Of a stretch of 47,609 nucleotides of DNA, positions 15,221 to 23,427 are shown one piece after another. The notes under the pieces were generated by a model that was not told where the DNA came from, ran no database searches, and worked only from the letters and a program-made list of their open reading frames with translations. The stretch is from assembly GCF_005774735.1 (NCBI RefSeq), contig NZ_VBUM01000016.1, forward strand, positions 1 through 47,609. Direction: 5' to 3'. Source of the DNA: Microbacterium sp. 5K110. GTDB lineage: Bacteria; Actinomycetota; Actinomycetes; Actinomycetales; Microbacteriaceae. Positions within the stretch are counted from its first letter, which is position 1. Each line of letters begins with the position of its first letter. A program made the translations under genes and the position numbers.

Positions 15221-16177
15221 ATGCGACGCATCCTCATCCTCGGCGGCACCGCGTGGCTCGGCCGCGCGATCGCGGCGGCCGCGATCACCGGCGGCGCTGA
15301 GGTGACGTGCCTCGCGCGCGGCGACGCCGGCGCCGTCGCTCCCGGCGCCCGGCTCGTCCGCGCGGACCGGAACGCCCCGGACGCCTACGACGGCGTCGGC
15401 TATGACTGGGACGAGGTCGTCGAACTCTCGTGGGATCCGCGATTCGTGGCATCCGGTCTCGACGCCCTGGCCGATCGCGCCGCGCATTGGACGCTGGTGT
15501 CGAGCGTGTCGGTCTACGCCCGCGCCGACGTCCCCTTCGCCGACGAGACGGCGGAGCTCGTCGACCCCGTCGACCTCGAGCGGTACGCGGATGCCAAAGT
15601 GCACGCCGAGCGGATCACCTCGGCGCAAGTGGGCGAACGGGGCCTGCTCGCGAGAGCCGGCCTCATCGTGGGCCCGGGCGACCCCACCGACAGATTCGGA
15701 TATTGGCCCGCGCGCTTCGCCCGCGGCGGGCGTGTCCTCGCCCCGGCGACGGCGGGGCGTCACGTCCAGGGCATCGACGTGGACGACCTCGCCGCGTGGA
15801 TCGCGCACGCCGGGCGCGCAGGCACGAGCGGACCCGTCAACGCGGTCGGCGAAGAGGTCCCGCTCTCCGACGTCCTCGCGGCCGCCCGCGACGCGGCGGG
15901 CACCGCGAGCGAGACGATCGCCCTCGACGACGACACGCTCGAGTCCCGGGGAGTGGAGCACTGGGCGGGCCCCCGGTCGCTGCCGCTGTGGCTTCCCGCC
16001 GACGCGGGAGGCTTCGCGCGGCGCAGTGACGCCGCGTTCCTGGCCTCCGGCGGCGTGCGGCGACCGCTCGCCGAGACGATGCAGCGCACGCTCGCCGATG
16101 AGCGGGCACGCGGGATCGATCGCCCGCGACGCGCCGGGCTCACCCCGTCCGAGGAGCGCGAGGTCCTCGAGGGCTGA
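15221..16177 (+). CDS. NAD-dependent epimerase/dehydratase family protein (extended SDR)
   Basis: The product is 318 aa. An N-terminal Rossmann fold is marked by ILILGGTAWLGRAIA (residues about 4-18) and continues with ARLVRADRN. A YADAKVHAE segment around residue 125 supplies the Tyr-x3-Lys catalytic pair. VQGIDVDDLAAWIAHA is typical of the family. The substrate is not evident. The start is the first ATG before the glycine motif; there is no strong ribosome site. It converges with rnhA and shares its terminator hairpin at 16177-16197. Confidence 0.83.
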   Translation: MRRILILGGTAWLGRAIAAAAITGGAEVTCLARGDAGAVAPGARLVRADRNAPDAYDGVGYDWDEVVELSWDPRFVASGLDALADRAAHWTLVSSVSVYARADVPFADETAELVDPVDLERYADAKVHAERITSAQVGERGLLARAGLIVGPGDPTDRFGYWPARFARGGRVLAPATAGRHVQGIDVDDLAAWIAHAGRAGTSGPVNAVGEEVPLSDVLAAARDAAGTASETIALDDDTLESRGVEHWAGPRSLPLWLPADAGGFARRSDAAFLASGGVRRPLAETMQRTLADERARGIDRPRRAGLTPSEEREVLEG

Positions 16178-16197
16178 CGGCCGCGGCTACCGGCCGT
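16177..16197. terminator. Hairpin spanning the stop codons of convergent epimerase and rnhA genes
   Basis: ACGGCCG (16177-16183), loop CGGCTAC, then CGGCCGT (16191-16197) is a perfect 7-bp stem. The epimerase TGA ends on its first base and the rnhA stop lies in the loop, so both transcripts would terminate through the same structure. Confidence 0.6.
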
Positions 16198-16753
16198 TGC
16201 GATCCGCGGCCGACCGCGGCGGCGCCGACGCGACCTCGAGCCGGTCGAGCCCGCGCAACGACGTCCAGACGAGCTCCTCGCCCTTCGCCGCGTGCTGCGA
16301 GGCGCGCACGGCCCGCTCGTCGGCCCACGAGTTCAGTACGTGACCACTGTGGCCCCGCACGTGTTCGAGCACCACGTCGGGCAGCCCCGCCGCACGCCGC
16401 GCGTCTCGCGCCGCGATCAGGGCCTCCAGGATGCCGCGGTTCGCGACCGGCTTCTTCGCCGAAGTGACCCACCCGCGCCGACGGTGACCGTCCATCCACG
16501 ACGAGTACGTGTCGATGGCGTACTTCGAGTCCGCTTGCACGACGAGGTCGCGCACCTCGGCGTGATCGGTGATGGCGTGCAGCAGCCCCAGCAGTTCGCC
16601 GATGTTGTTCGTCCCCTCGGGGATCGACCCGGCCGCCCAGTGACCGTCCTCGCCCACCCATGCCCAGCCGGCGGGGCCCGGGTTGCCCTTGCAGGCGCCG
16701 TCAGTGGCGACGACGTAGCGATCGGAGGACGCGGACACGGCGGAGCTGCTCAT
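16187..16753 (-). CDS. rnhA: Ribonuclease HI
   Basis: The product is 188 aa and should cleave the RNA strand of RNA-DNA hybrids. The four acidic catalytic residues are visible: D18 (VATDGACKGNPG), E53 (NNIGELLGLL), D75 (QADSKYAID) and D145 (NSWADERAV), with the conserved His region VRGHSGH just before. The C-terminus has a ~40-residue extension beyond the core. The ATG at 16753 is the first reasonable start; the frame upstream is a shadow. Confidence 0.92.
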   Translation of the reverse strand: MSSSAVSASSDRYVVATDGACKGNPGPAGWAWVGEDGHWAAGSIPEGTNNIGELLGLLHAITDHAEVRDLVVQADSKYAIDTYSSWMDGHRRRGWVTSAKKPVANRGILEALIAARDARRAAGLPDVVLEHVRGHSGHVLNSWADERAVRASQHAAKGEELVWTSLRGLDRLEVASAPPRSAADRNGR

Positions 16754-16918
16754 CCCTCTATCCTCGCCGACCGCGGCGGCGGACCCGTCGTCGACGACCC
16801 GGATGAAGTGGCGGATGGACTCCGCCCGCTCCGCCCACGTCTTTCCGGGGGACCTCGGCAACATACCGACGACCACGTGGCACCGTGGAGGCCCCTTCCC
16901 CGTCAGAAAGCCTGCGCG

Positions 16919-17500
16919 ATGTCCGAACCCACCGCCACGTCCGAGCCCAGCGCCACGTCCGAGCCCAGCGCCACATCCGAGCCCCGTGCCCGCCTGCATC
17001 CTGCCGCGATCGCCGCTCTGACCGCTGCCGCCGTGATCATCGTGGCCGCGGTCGGGTTCCTGGCCTGGTTCCTGAACGGCCCGAACGCCGCGGCCGACCC
17101 GAACACCGCAGCGACGCAGAAGCTCACGCAGTGGCAGGAGCTGTTCGAGCGGTATCGCGCCGAGCACGGCCAGCTCCCCGACCTGCCCGACGGCGGCTAT
17201 TGCCTGGGCACCGGGTTCCCGACGGGGAGCGGCGGCACCGCCAACTGTCGCGATTACGACGCGAGCAGCTACTACACCGAGACGGGCAGCGTGCCGCTGA
17301 TGGAGGCTCTCGCCTCCGTCGGCACGCTGCCCGAAGGAGTATCCGCTCCGGTCGGCGGCACCGTCGGCCCCTACGTGGAGTACCGCGGCGCCGAGGTCAC
17401 CCTGCTGACCGCCGAAGACGGCGGATGCGTGGCTCCCGCCACCGACGTCTGGAACGACGGCGCCGCCCTCTTCGTCTGCGCGATCACGCTGACGCGCTGA
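16919..17500 (+). CDS. Membrane-anchored secreted-domain protein with N-terminal SEPSAT repeats
   Basis: The product is 193 aa. A hydrophilic start of imperfect SEPxAT repeats is followed by one membrane helix around residues 28-50 (AALTAAAVIIVAAVGFLAWFL) and an extracytoplasmic domain of about 140 residues with four cysteines (YCLGTG, NCRDYD, GGCVAP, FVCAITL), probably two disulphides. The domain resembles type II pseudopilin-like small globular heads (ALASVGTLPEG, PYVEYRGAEVTLL), but there is no prepilin cleavage site, so this is only a resemblance. It is divergent from rnhA by 165 bp. Confidence 0.7.
   Translation: MSEPTATSEPSATSEPSATSEPRARLHPAAIAALTAAAVIIVAAVGFLAWFLNGPNAAADPNTAATQKLTQWQELFERYRAEHGQLPDLPDGGYCLGTGFPTGSGGTANCRDYDASSYYTETGSVPLMEALASVGTLPEGVSAPVGGTVGPYVEYRGAEVTLLTAEDGGCVAPATDVWNDGAALFVCAITLTR
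16922..16985 (+). repeat. 18-bp tandem repeat encoding SEPSAT
   Basis: Three 18-bp units begin at 16922, 16940 and 16958, with a partial fourth at 16976. Units two and three differ by a single base; unit one differs from unit two at two positions. They encode the cytoplasmic N-terminal SEPTAT/SEPSAT repeats and may vary in number between strains. Confidence 0.8.
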
Positions 17501-17508
17501 CGCCGCGC

Positions 17509-18567
17509 TCAGCCGGCGCTGTCCGCCTTCTTCCCGCCCGCCTCGAGAACGTCGCCCGCGGGGAGCTCCTGGTGACCGCCGAATTGCAGCCGCATCGCCG
17601 AGAGCACCTGGTTGGCGAAGTGGTCCTCCCCGCGCGAAGCGAACCGCTCGAACAGCGACGACGCGAGCACCGGCACCGGCACACCGGTGTCGACGGCAGC
17701 CTTCACGGTCCACCGTCCCTCACCGGAGTCGGACACGCGGCCGGCGAGCCCGTCGAGCGTGGGGTTCTGGGCGAGCGCGGCGGCGGTCAGATCGAGCAGC
17801 CACGACGAGATCACCGATCCCCGCCGCCACAGCTCGGCGACCTTGGCGGTGTCGATGTCGAACTGATAGAACTCCGGCTCTTCCAGCGGCGCCACCTCGG
17901 CGGAGTGCTCGCCCTGGCGCAGGCCCGCGTCCGCGTTGTTCAGCACGTTGAGACCCTCGGCGAGCGCCGCCATGATGCCGTACTCGATGCCGTTGTGGAC
18001 CATCTTCACGAAGTGCCCGGCACCGGAGGGTCCGCAGTGCAGGTACCCGCGTTCCTCGGCGGTGTAGTCGCCGGTGCGACCGGGCGTGCGCTCGACCTCG
18101 CCGGGCCCCGGTGCGATCGTGCGCAGCACCGGTTCGAGGTGCGCGACGGCCTCGTCGTGGCCGCCGACCATGAGGCAGTAGCCGCGTTCCAAGCCGAACA
18201 CCCCGCCGCTCGTGCCGATGTCGACGTAGTGGATGCCGGTGTCGTTGAGCTTCGCGGCCCGGCGCACGTCGTCGCGGTAGTTGGAGTTGCCGCCGTCGAT
18301 GATGATGTCGCCCGCCTCGAGGACCTCGGCGACCTCGTCGACGACGCCTCCCGTGAGGCCGGCCGGGATCATCAGCCACACCGCGCGGGGCTTCTCGAGC
18401 TTCGCGGCGAGGTCGGCGATGCTCGACGCCCCGATCGCGCCCTCGGCGGCCAGGCCCGCCACGGCATCCTGGTTCACGTCGTAGACGACGCACTCGTGGC
18501 CGTCCTTCATGAGTCTGCGGACGATGTTGGCGCCCATCCGTCCGAGTCCGACCATGGCGAGTTGCAT
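17509..18567 (-). CDS. gnd: 6-phosphogluconate dehydrogenase, decarboxylating (short YqeC/GntZ type)
   Basis: The product is 352 aa. It oxidises 6-phosphogluconate to ribulose 5-phosphate and CO2 in the pentose phosphate pathway. The Rossmann motif is GLGRMGAN (residues 7-14). [24 protein letters not shown] and the catalytic Lys/Asn segment [16 protein letters not shown] follow in the usual order. The length, well below the ~470 aa of the E. coli enzyme, marks the short NAD-type subgroup. The start is the ATG just before the glycine motif. The stop faces that of the convergent gene at 17500, and GCTGA/TCAGC around the two stops gives a weak hairpin. Confidence 0.92.
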   Translation of the reverse strand: MQLAMVGLGRMGANIVRRLMKDGHECVVYDVNQDAVAGLAAEGAIGASSIADLAAKLEKPRAVWLMIPAGLTGGVVDEVAEVLEAGDIIIDGGNSNYRDDVRRAAKLNDTGIHYVDIGTSGGVFGLERGYCLMVGGHDEAVAHLEPVLRTIAPGPGEVERTPGRTGDYTAEERGYLHCGPSGAGHFVKMVHNGIEYGIMAALAEGLNVLNNADAGLRQGEHSAEVAPLEEPEFYQFDIDTAKVAELWRRGSVISSWLLDLTAAALAQNPTLDGLAGRVSDSGEGRWTVKAAVDTGVPVPVLASSLFERFASRGEDHFANQVLSAMRLQFGGHQELPAGDVLEAGGKKADSAG

Positions 18568-18649
18568 CCGTACCCCGTTCGTCGTGGATGGTCGCCGCGA
18601 TCGGCGGCCCACTCGCGAGTCTAGGAGCGTGGGCGACCCGGCGGCCGCG

Positions 18650-19153
18650 TCAGCCCTGGAAGTCGTCGGGGTCGACGTCGTCGAGGAACTTCCGGAACTC
18701 CTCGACCCGGTCGTCGTCGCCGCGGGTGTCGAACTCCATCGCGCCCTCCGGCACGCCCGCCTCGGCCAGCACGGCCTCGGCGACGAGGATGGGCGCGTCC
18801 GTCCGCGCGGCCAGTGCGATGGCATCCGAGGGCCGGGCGTCGATGACGAACGGGCCCCGCGGCGTCGCGAGGTGGATCTCGGCGAAGAACGTGCCTTCGA
18901 CCAGCCGCGTCACGACGACGCGTTCGACGGATGCCGACAGCTCACGGATCATGACGGCCATGAGGTCGTGCGCGAGCGGGCGAGGGGTGGCCGCGCGCTC
19001 GATCGCGACGAGGATCGACATCGCCTCCTGCGAACCGATCCACACCGGCAGGACGATCCCTCCCTCGGCGCCGCCTCCCGGCAGCGGCGCGAGCAGGACG
19101 ACATGGTGCTGGGCGGAATCCAGGGCCACCCCGAGCACGCGAACCGGGACCAT
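18650..19153 (-). CDS. Bifunctional nuclease family protein (DUF151)
   Basis: The product is 167 aa. DUF151 proteins are small, related to plant BFN nucleases with RNase and DNase activity. The conserved parts are readable: [15 protein letters not shown] near residues 33-47, [27 protein letters not shown] and [19 protein letters not shown]. The ATG at 19153 has TACGAT six bases upstream, so it is probably leaderless. It lies upstream of gnd on the same strand but 82 bp away, so co-transcription is uncertain. Confidence 0.88.
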   Translation of the reverse strand: MVPVRVLGVALDSAQHHVVLLAPLPGGGAEGGIVLPVWIGSQEAMSILVAIERAATPRPLAHDLMAVMIRELSASVERVVVTRLVEGTFFAEIHLATPRGPFVIDARPSDAIALAARTDAPILVAEAVLAEAGVPEGAMEFDTRGDDDRVEEFRKFLDDVDPDDFQG

Positions 19154-19159
19154 GCCGCC

Positions 19160-19165
19160 ATCGTA
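19160..19165 (-). promoter_or_regulatory. -10 element (TACGAT) of leaderless DUF151 mRNA
   Basis: On the minus strand TACGAT is followed by six bases and the ATG at 19153. There is no Shine-Dalgarno. Confidence 0.58.
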
Positions 19166-19187
19166 CGGGGGCCGTGCGGGCGTCCGG

Positions 19188-19808
19188 TCAGCGCAGCACC
19201 CCGAGGGCGCGGGCCGCGGACACCGCCGCGGTCCGCGAGGAGACCCCGAGCTTGGAGAACACGTGGGCCAAATGCGACTTCACCGTGGCGTCGGTGATGT
19301 GCAGCCGCGCCGCGACCTCGGCGTTGGAGGAGCCACGAGCGACCAGACGGAGCACCTCGATCTCGCGCGCGGACAGGCTCACCCGCGGCTCGCGGAGCCG
19401 TGCCAGCAGGCGCCCCGCGATCGCCGGGGCCAGTGCGCTCTGCCCGGCGGCGGCCGCGCGCACCCCGGCCAGCAGCTCGTGGGGCGGCGCGTCCTTGAGG
19501 AGGTAGCCGCTGGCCCCGGCCTCGACGGCACCGAGGATGTCTCCGTCGGTGTCGTAGTTGGTCAGCACGAGCACGTACGGGGGCGCGGCGAGCGCCCGGA
19601 CCCGGCGCGTCGCCTCGGCCCCGGCGGCCCGATCGCCGAACTGCAGGTCCATGAGCACCAGCTCGGGCGAGAGGTCGGCGGCGAGTGCGACCGCCTCGTC
19701 CGGGGTCGCGGCTGCGCCGACCACCTCGATGTCGGGTTCGGCTTCCAGGAGCGCCCGCACCCCGGCGCGTACGACCGGATGGTCGTCGGCGATCACGACC
19801 CGGATCAC
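19188..19808 (-). CDS. NarL/FixJ-type response regulator (receiver + LuxR HTH)
   Basis: The product is 206 aa. The receiver domain has D8-D9 (VVIADDHPVVR), phospho-acceptor D54 (LVLMDLQ) and YLLKDAPP with the conserved Lys. The C-terminal LuxR helix-turn-helix reads SLSAREIEVLRLVARGSSNAEVAARLHITDATVKSHLAHVF. The GTG start overlaps the stop of the kinase gene by four bases (GTGA). It should bind DNA on phosphorylation by its neighbour and probably controls the divergent ABC operon. Confidence 0.93.
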   Translation of the reverse strand: MIRVVIADDHPVVRAGVRALLEAEPDIEVVGAAATPDEAVALAADLSPELVLMDLQFGDRAAGAEATRRVRALAAPPYVLVLTNYDTDGDILGAVEAGASGYLLKDAPPHELLAGVRAAAAGQSALAPAIAGRLLARLREPRVSLSAREIEVLRLVARGSSNAEVAARLHITDATVKSHLAHVFSKLGVSSRTAAVSAARALGVLR

Positions 19809-20968
19809 GCGGCGGCTCCGTGGAGAGTGACCGCGACGACGGTCCCCCCGCCCGGCGCGCTCTCGACGACGAGATCGCCATCGAGCTGGTCGACGCGTTC
19901 GCGCATCGCCCGCAAGCCGAACGAATCGGTCCCGGATGCCGTCCGCTCGGCGCGGCCCGGATCGAATCCGCGGCCGTCGTCGGCGATCGAGAGCCGCACG
20001 TCCGGGCCGTCCTGCTCGAGGGCGACCCGCACGCGGGAGGCATCGGCGTGCTGGGCCACGTTCGCGAGCGCGCCCTGCGCGATGCGCAGCAGCGCCGCCT
20101 GGGAGTCCATCGGAAGGGCCGCCTCGGCCGACGTCACCGTCTCGACGTCGATCCCTTCCCGCTGTGCCCACCCCTCGGCCAGCCGCCGCAACGCCGAGCC
20201 GAGACCGCGCTCCAGGTTCGGCGGCGCGAGCTCGCGGATGAACCGTCGCGTCTCGGCCAGACCGTCGGCGGCGGTCTGCCGCGCCAGTCGGATGTGCGCG
20301 ATCCCCGGCCCCGTGGCATCCGCCCGCTCTGCCGCGTGCAGCAGCATCTGAATGCTCGACAGCCCCTGCGCGACGGTGTCGTGGATCTCTCGCGCGAGGC
20401 GCGCCCGTTCGGCGAGGACCCCCTGCTCGCGTTCGGTCGCCGCCAGACGGTCGCGGGTCGCGAGCAGTTCCGCGACGAGCGCTTCGCTCTCGGCGCTGCG
20501 CCTCTGCAGCGCGCCGTACCCGAGCCCGATGAGCAGCGCGACCCCCGCCCCCACGACGGGTCCGACGACCCCGCCGACGGTGAGGCCGCCGTGCACCGCG
20601 AATCCGGCGATCGTGAGGGTGGTCGCGCCCACGACCGCGGCCGGTCCCGCCCATCCGGGCAGCAGGTGCAGGTAGAGGAAGAACAACGGGAAGACGAGGT
20701 AGGCCGCCTCGGGCACGAGCCACATCAGCGGTGCCCACACGAAGGTGAGGGCGCACACCCACGCGATGCCTCCGGTTCTGCTGCGCCGACGGGCGATCCC
20801 GAGGCCGGCGACGTACACCAGGGCCAAGAGCGCCGCCAGCACGAGCGGCCACGGGGACGCGCCGGTCCAGACGACGCGCACGACGACGAGCGCGAGGAGC
20901 CCGGCGAACAGCGCGTGGAGTCCCACGCGCAGCCCCGTGAAGACGGGAGCGAGGGTGCGGTGCGGCAT
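19805..20968 (-). CDS. NarL-family sensor histidine kinase (HisKA_3)
   Basis: The product is 387 aa. About five or six membrane helices occupy residues 15-150, then a coiled coil (SEALVAELLATRDRL), then the HisKA_3 motif ERARLAREIHDTVAQGLSSIQ with phospho-acceptor H196. The HATPase has N-box-like ALANVAQHADASRV and DDGRGFDP. With little extracytoplasmic sequence it is of the intramembrane-sensing type often tied to cell-envelope stress. TGGAGG precedes the ATG at 20968. It is co-translated with the response regulator and divergent from an FtsX-type ABC operon. Confidence 0.92.
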   Translation of the reverse strand: MPHRTLAPVFTGLRVGLHALFAGLLALVVVRVVWTGASPWPLVLAALLALVYVAGLGIARRRSRTGGIAWVCALTFVWAPLMWLVPEAAYLVFPLFFLYLHLLPGWAGPAAVVGATTLTIAGFAVHGGLTVGGVVGPVVGAGVALLIGLGYGALQRRSAESEALVAELLATRDRLAATEREQGVLAERARLAREIHDTVAQGLSSIQMLLHAAERADATGPGIAHIRLARQTAADGLAETRRFIRELAPPNLERGLGSALRRLAEGWAQREGIDVETVTSAEAALPMDSQAALLRIAQGALANVAQHADASRVRVALEQDGPDVRLSIADDGRGFDPGRAERTASGTDSFGLRAMRERVDQLDGDLVVESAPGGGTVVAVTLHGAAA

Positions 20969-21114
20969 GTCGTCCTCCAGGGTACGGATGCCGGGCGCCC
21001 GGCGGATCATCCGAAAGGTGGAGAGGATGTTCGCCCACGTCGGCGATGACCCGCGCGGCCTCCCCGACGAGGGTGGAGGCATCCGGTGAGATCCGCCGGG
21101 CGGAAGGAGGCGAC

Positions 21115-22191
21115 GTGTACGTCGCATGGCGCGATCTGCGGTTCGCCCGCGGGCGGTTCGCCCTCATCGGGGCGGTCGTGGCCCTCATCACCCTGCTCGT
21201 AGGTTTCCTCTCGGGCCTGACCGGCGGACTGGCGGCGCAGAACGTCTCCGCGGTGCTCGAGCTCCCCGGCGACCGCCTGGTCCTGCAGCCCGTCGACGGC
21301 GCCGCGGCGACGTTCACGGACTCCACGATCTCGGATGCCACCGTCGCCGCGTGGCGCGCGGCCCCCGGCGTCGATGCCGTCGACCCGATCGGCATCGCGC
21401 AGGGTCGCGCCGAAGGACCCGGCGGCAGCGGCGGAGTGGCGCTCTTCGGGCTCGGTGCGGACTCCGACTCCACCGCCCTGACCGCCCTCGCCCCCGCACG
21501 CGACGGCGACGTCGGCCTGTCGGCGGGTGCCGCGAGTGCGCTCGGAGCCGCAGTGGGCGATGACATCACCGTCGCCGGGACGACGTACCGCGTGGCATCC
21601 GTCGGGGGCGACGCCTGGTACAGCCACACGCCGGTCGTCGCGCTGACCACGTCGGCGTGGGCCGCGCTGGACACGCGGCTGGGCGGCTCGGGCGCGGCCA
21701 CGATCCTCGGCGTGAGCGGATCGCCCGCGTGGGACGACGTCGCGGCGCAGACCGGCACCACCGCGACCGGGACGCTCGCCAGCCTCACCGCGTTGCCGAC
21801 CTTCCGGTCCGAGATCGGCTCACTGGCGCTCATGATCGCGATGCTCTTCGGGGTCTCGGCCCTCGTCGTCGGCGCGTTCTTCACGGTCTGGACCATGCAG
21901 CGAGCGGGCGACATCGCCGTCCTCAAGGCGCTCGGGGCGAGCACACCCGCGCTGGTGCGCGATGCACTCGGTCAGGCGTTGATCGTCCTGATGGTCGGCG
22001 TCGGCGTCGGCATCGGCCTCACCGCGCTCCTGGGCGCCGCGGCCGGCGGAGCGCTGCCGTTCGTCCTGAATCCCCTCACGACCCTCGCCCCGGGCCTGGC
22101 GATGATCCTGCTCGGCACTCTCGGCGCGGCCGTGTCGCTGCGCACCGTCACGAACTCCGATCCCCTCACCGCACTCGGGAGCACACGATGA
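21115..22191 (+). CDS. FtsX-like ABC transporter permease
   Basis: The product is 358 aa. One membrane helix near residues 15-40 (ALIGAVVALITLLVGFL), an extracytoplasmic domain of about 210 residues, then three helices at the C-terminus (IGSLALMIAMLFGVSALVVGAFF, ALIVLMVGVGVGIGL, LAMILLGTLGAAVSL) is the standard FtsX/MacB-type fold with four helices. AAGGAGG four bases before the GTG at 21115 decides the start. The partner ATPase overlaps it by ATGA. Such pairs handle lipoproteins, peptides or envelope-active antibiotics. Confidence 0.9.
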   Translation: MYVAWRDLRFARGRFALIGAVVALITLLVGFLSGLTGGLAAQNVSAVLELPGDRLVLQPVDGAAATFTDSTISDATVAAWRAAPGVDAVDPIGIAQGRAEGPGGSGGVALFGLGADSDSTALTALAPARDGDVGLSAGAASALGAAVGDDITVAGTTYRVASVGGDAWYSHTPVVALTTSAWAALDTRLGGSGAATILGVSGSPAWDDVAAQTGTTATGTLASLTALPTFRSEIGSLALMIAMLFGVSALVVGAFFTVWTMQRAGDIAVLKALGASTPALVRDALGQALIVLMVGVGVGIGLTALLGAAAGGALPFVLNPLTTLAPGLAMILLGTLGAAVSLRTVTNSDPLTALGSTR

Positions 22192-22889
22192 TCCTTCTCG
22201 ACGACGTCACCCTCACCTACCCCGACGGCGATTCGCGCGTCACCGCGGTCGACCGCGTGACCCTCGAAGGCCGCCCGGGCATCGTGACCGGCATCACCGG
22301 CCCGTCGGGGTCGGGCAAGTCGAGCATCCTCGCGATCGCCGCCACCCTCGTACGGCCCGACTCCGGTCGGGTGCTCGTCGACGGGACGGATGCCACGACC
22401 CTCAGCCGCGCCGAGGCCACCACGCTGCGCCGCGAGAAGATCGGCATCGTCTTCCAGCAGCCGCAATTGCTCCCGGCGCTGACCGCGCGCGAGCAGGTGC
22501 GTGTCATGGCCGAGCTCGGCGGACGCGGGACCCGGGCACGCCGCGCCGCGGTGCGGGCCCGCGTGGACGATCTCCTGGATGCCGTGGGGTTGATCGATCA
22601 GGCCGATCGTCGGCCCGCGCAGCTCTCGGGCGGCCAACGTCAGCGCATCGCGATCGCCCGTGCCCTCGTGCACGAGCCGCGCGTGCTGCTGGTCGACGAA
22701 CCGACGAGCGCCCTCGACCGTCAGCGCGGGGCCGCGATCATGGAGCTGCTCGCCCGACTGACCCGGGAGCGCGGGACGGCGACGCTGCTCGTGACGCACG
22801 ACCTCGTCCACGAGAGCGCGCTCGATGAGACCGTCGAAGTGGTCGACGGGACGGCGCGCCCCGCGGGTCTCACCAGCCGAACGTGTTGA
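22188..22889 (+). CDS. ABC transporter ATP-binding protein (LolD/MacB type)
   Basis: The product is 233 aa. Walker A is GPSGSGKS (38-45), Q-loop VFQQPQLLPAL, signature LSGGQRQRIAIARAL (146-160), Walker B LLVDEPTSALD and the H-loop LLVTHDLVHE. It is the partner of the FtsX-like permease and starts within its stop codon. Its last 20 bases overlap the 3' end of the convergent gene at 22870-23229, so the two genes share terminal sequence. Confidence 0.93.
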   Translation: MILLDDVTLTYPDGDSRVTAVDRVTLEGRPGIVTGITGPSGSGKSSILAIAATLVRPDSGRVLVDGTDATTLSRAEATTLRREKIGIVFQQPQLLPALTAREQVRVMAELGGRGTRARRAAVRARVDDLLDAVGLIDQADRRPAQLSGGQRQRIAIARALVHEPRVLLVDEPTSALDRQRGAAIMELLARLTRERGTATLLVTHDLVHESALDETVEVVDGTARPAGLTSRTC

Positions 22890-23229
22890 ACCACTCGCGG
22901 CGCTGATCGGCCTCGGCGCGCGTGGGGTCTCCGCGCCAGCTGTCGTGCGGGGTCAACACTCCGCTCTCGAGCGAGACGAAAGCCCAGCACACGGGGCAGA
23001 GACCTCGACCGTCGGGGAAGCCGTCGTCGAGCGTCGCGGCGGGCGGTGCCGGTGTGCCCGCGCCGGAGCATTCCGGCGGATCGGCCTGCAGGTCGTTCCA
23101 GAGCAGAGACCCGCCACGGCGGTGGTGCAGACCGCGGTGGCCCTTCTCACGCGTGCAGATCTCTCCCATTCGGCGACTCAGGCACAGCCTGCGCGCCGCG
23201 CCGGGCAGGGCGGCCAGCGTTCGCGTCAT
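22870..23229 (-). CDS. Small cysteine-containing conserved protein
   Basis: The product is up to 119 aa. The likely conserved part begins near MGEICTREKGHRGLHHRRGG and contains paired cysteine and histidine segments: ICTREKGH, PPECSGAG and GLCPVCWAF, ending REWFNTFGW. Spacing of the Cys/His groups suggests a small zinc-binding fold, which is my inference. Both 23229 and 23169 are possible ATG starts; neither has a good ribosome site. Another reading frame on the same strand (23147-23320) overlaps the N-terminal part, so the true start needs care. Confidence 0.6.
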   Translation of the reverse strand: MTRTLAALPGAARRLCLSRRMGEICTREKGHRGLHHRRGGSLLWNDLQADPPECSGAGTPAPPAATLDDGFPDGRGLCPVCWAFVSLESGVLTPHDSWRGDPTRAEADQRREWFNTFGW

Positions 23230-23320
23230 CCTTCGATTCTCGTCGCTGCGCGCGAACGGGGGGCAGATGCGCGATACGGACGGGACGGTGGGGTCCGGTG
23301 GGGAAGGGATCGGCGGTCAT
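23147..23320 (-). CDS. Possible 57-aa small protein preceded by a short leader ORF
   Basis: An ATG at 23320 with GGAGGT upstream opens a 57-codon frame (begins MTADPFPTGPHRPVRI, ends NGRDLHA) that overlaps the cysteine protein in another frame. It overlaps the stop of an 11-residue frame as ATGA. The composition is arginine- and proline-rich and could be chance. Support is the paired ribosome sites and the coupling geometry only. Confidence 0.3.
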   Translation of the reverse strand: MTADPFPTGPHRPVRIAHLPPVRAQRRESKDDANAGRPARRGAQAVPESPNGRDLHA

Positions 23321-23352
23321 CGGCGACCACCTCCGGCGAGTCGGGAAAACAT
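23317..23352 (-). CDS. Possible leader peptide ORF (11 aa) with strong Shine-Dalgarno
   Basis: AGGAGG (complement of 23358-23363) lies five bases before an ATG at 23352 that encodes MFSRLAGGGRR and then TGA, which overlaps the next ATG. Upstream, CACTG-ACG-CAGTG (complement of 23374-23386) can form a small hairpin. This is the best ribosome-binding site in the 198-bp gap 23230-23427, which otherwise holds nothing I can name. Confidence 0.35.
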   Translation of the reverse strand: MFSRLAGGGRR

Positions 23353-23427
23353 GTCGACCTCCTGGTGCTTCGACACTGCGTCAGTGCGCGAACCTCACCG
23401 AGGGGGTTGACTCTTCCCGGAAGGGTG

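Noticed and set aside
16754..17713. N-terminal extension of RNase HI
   Set aside because: The added residues include glycine-rich repeats antisense to the SEPSAT gene; the RNase H fold is complete from 16753.
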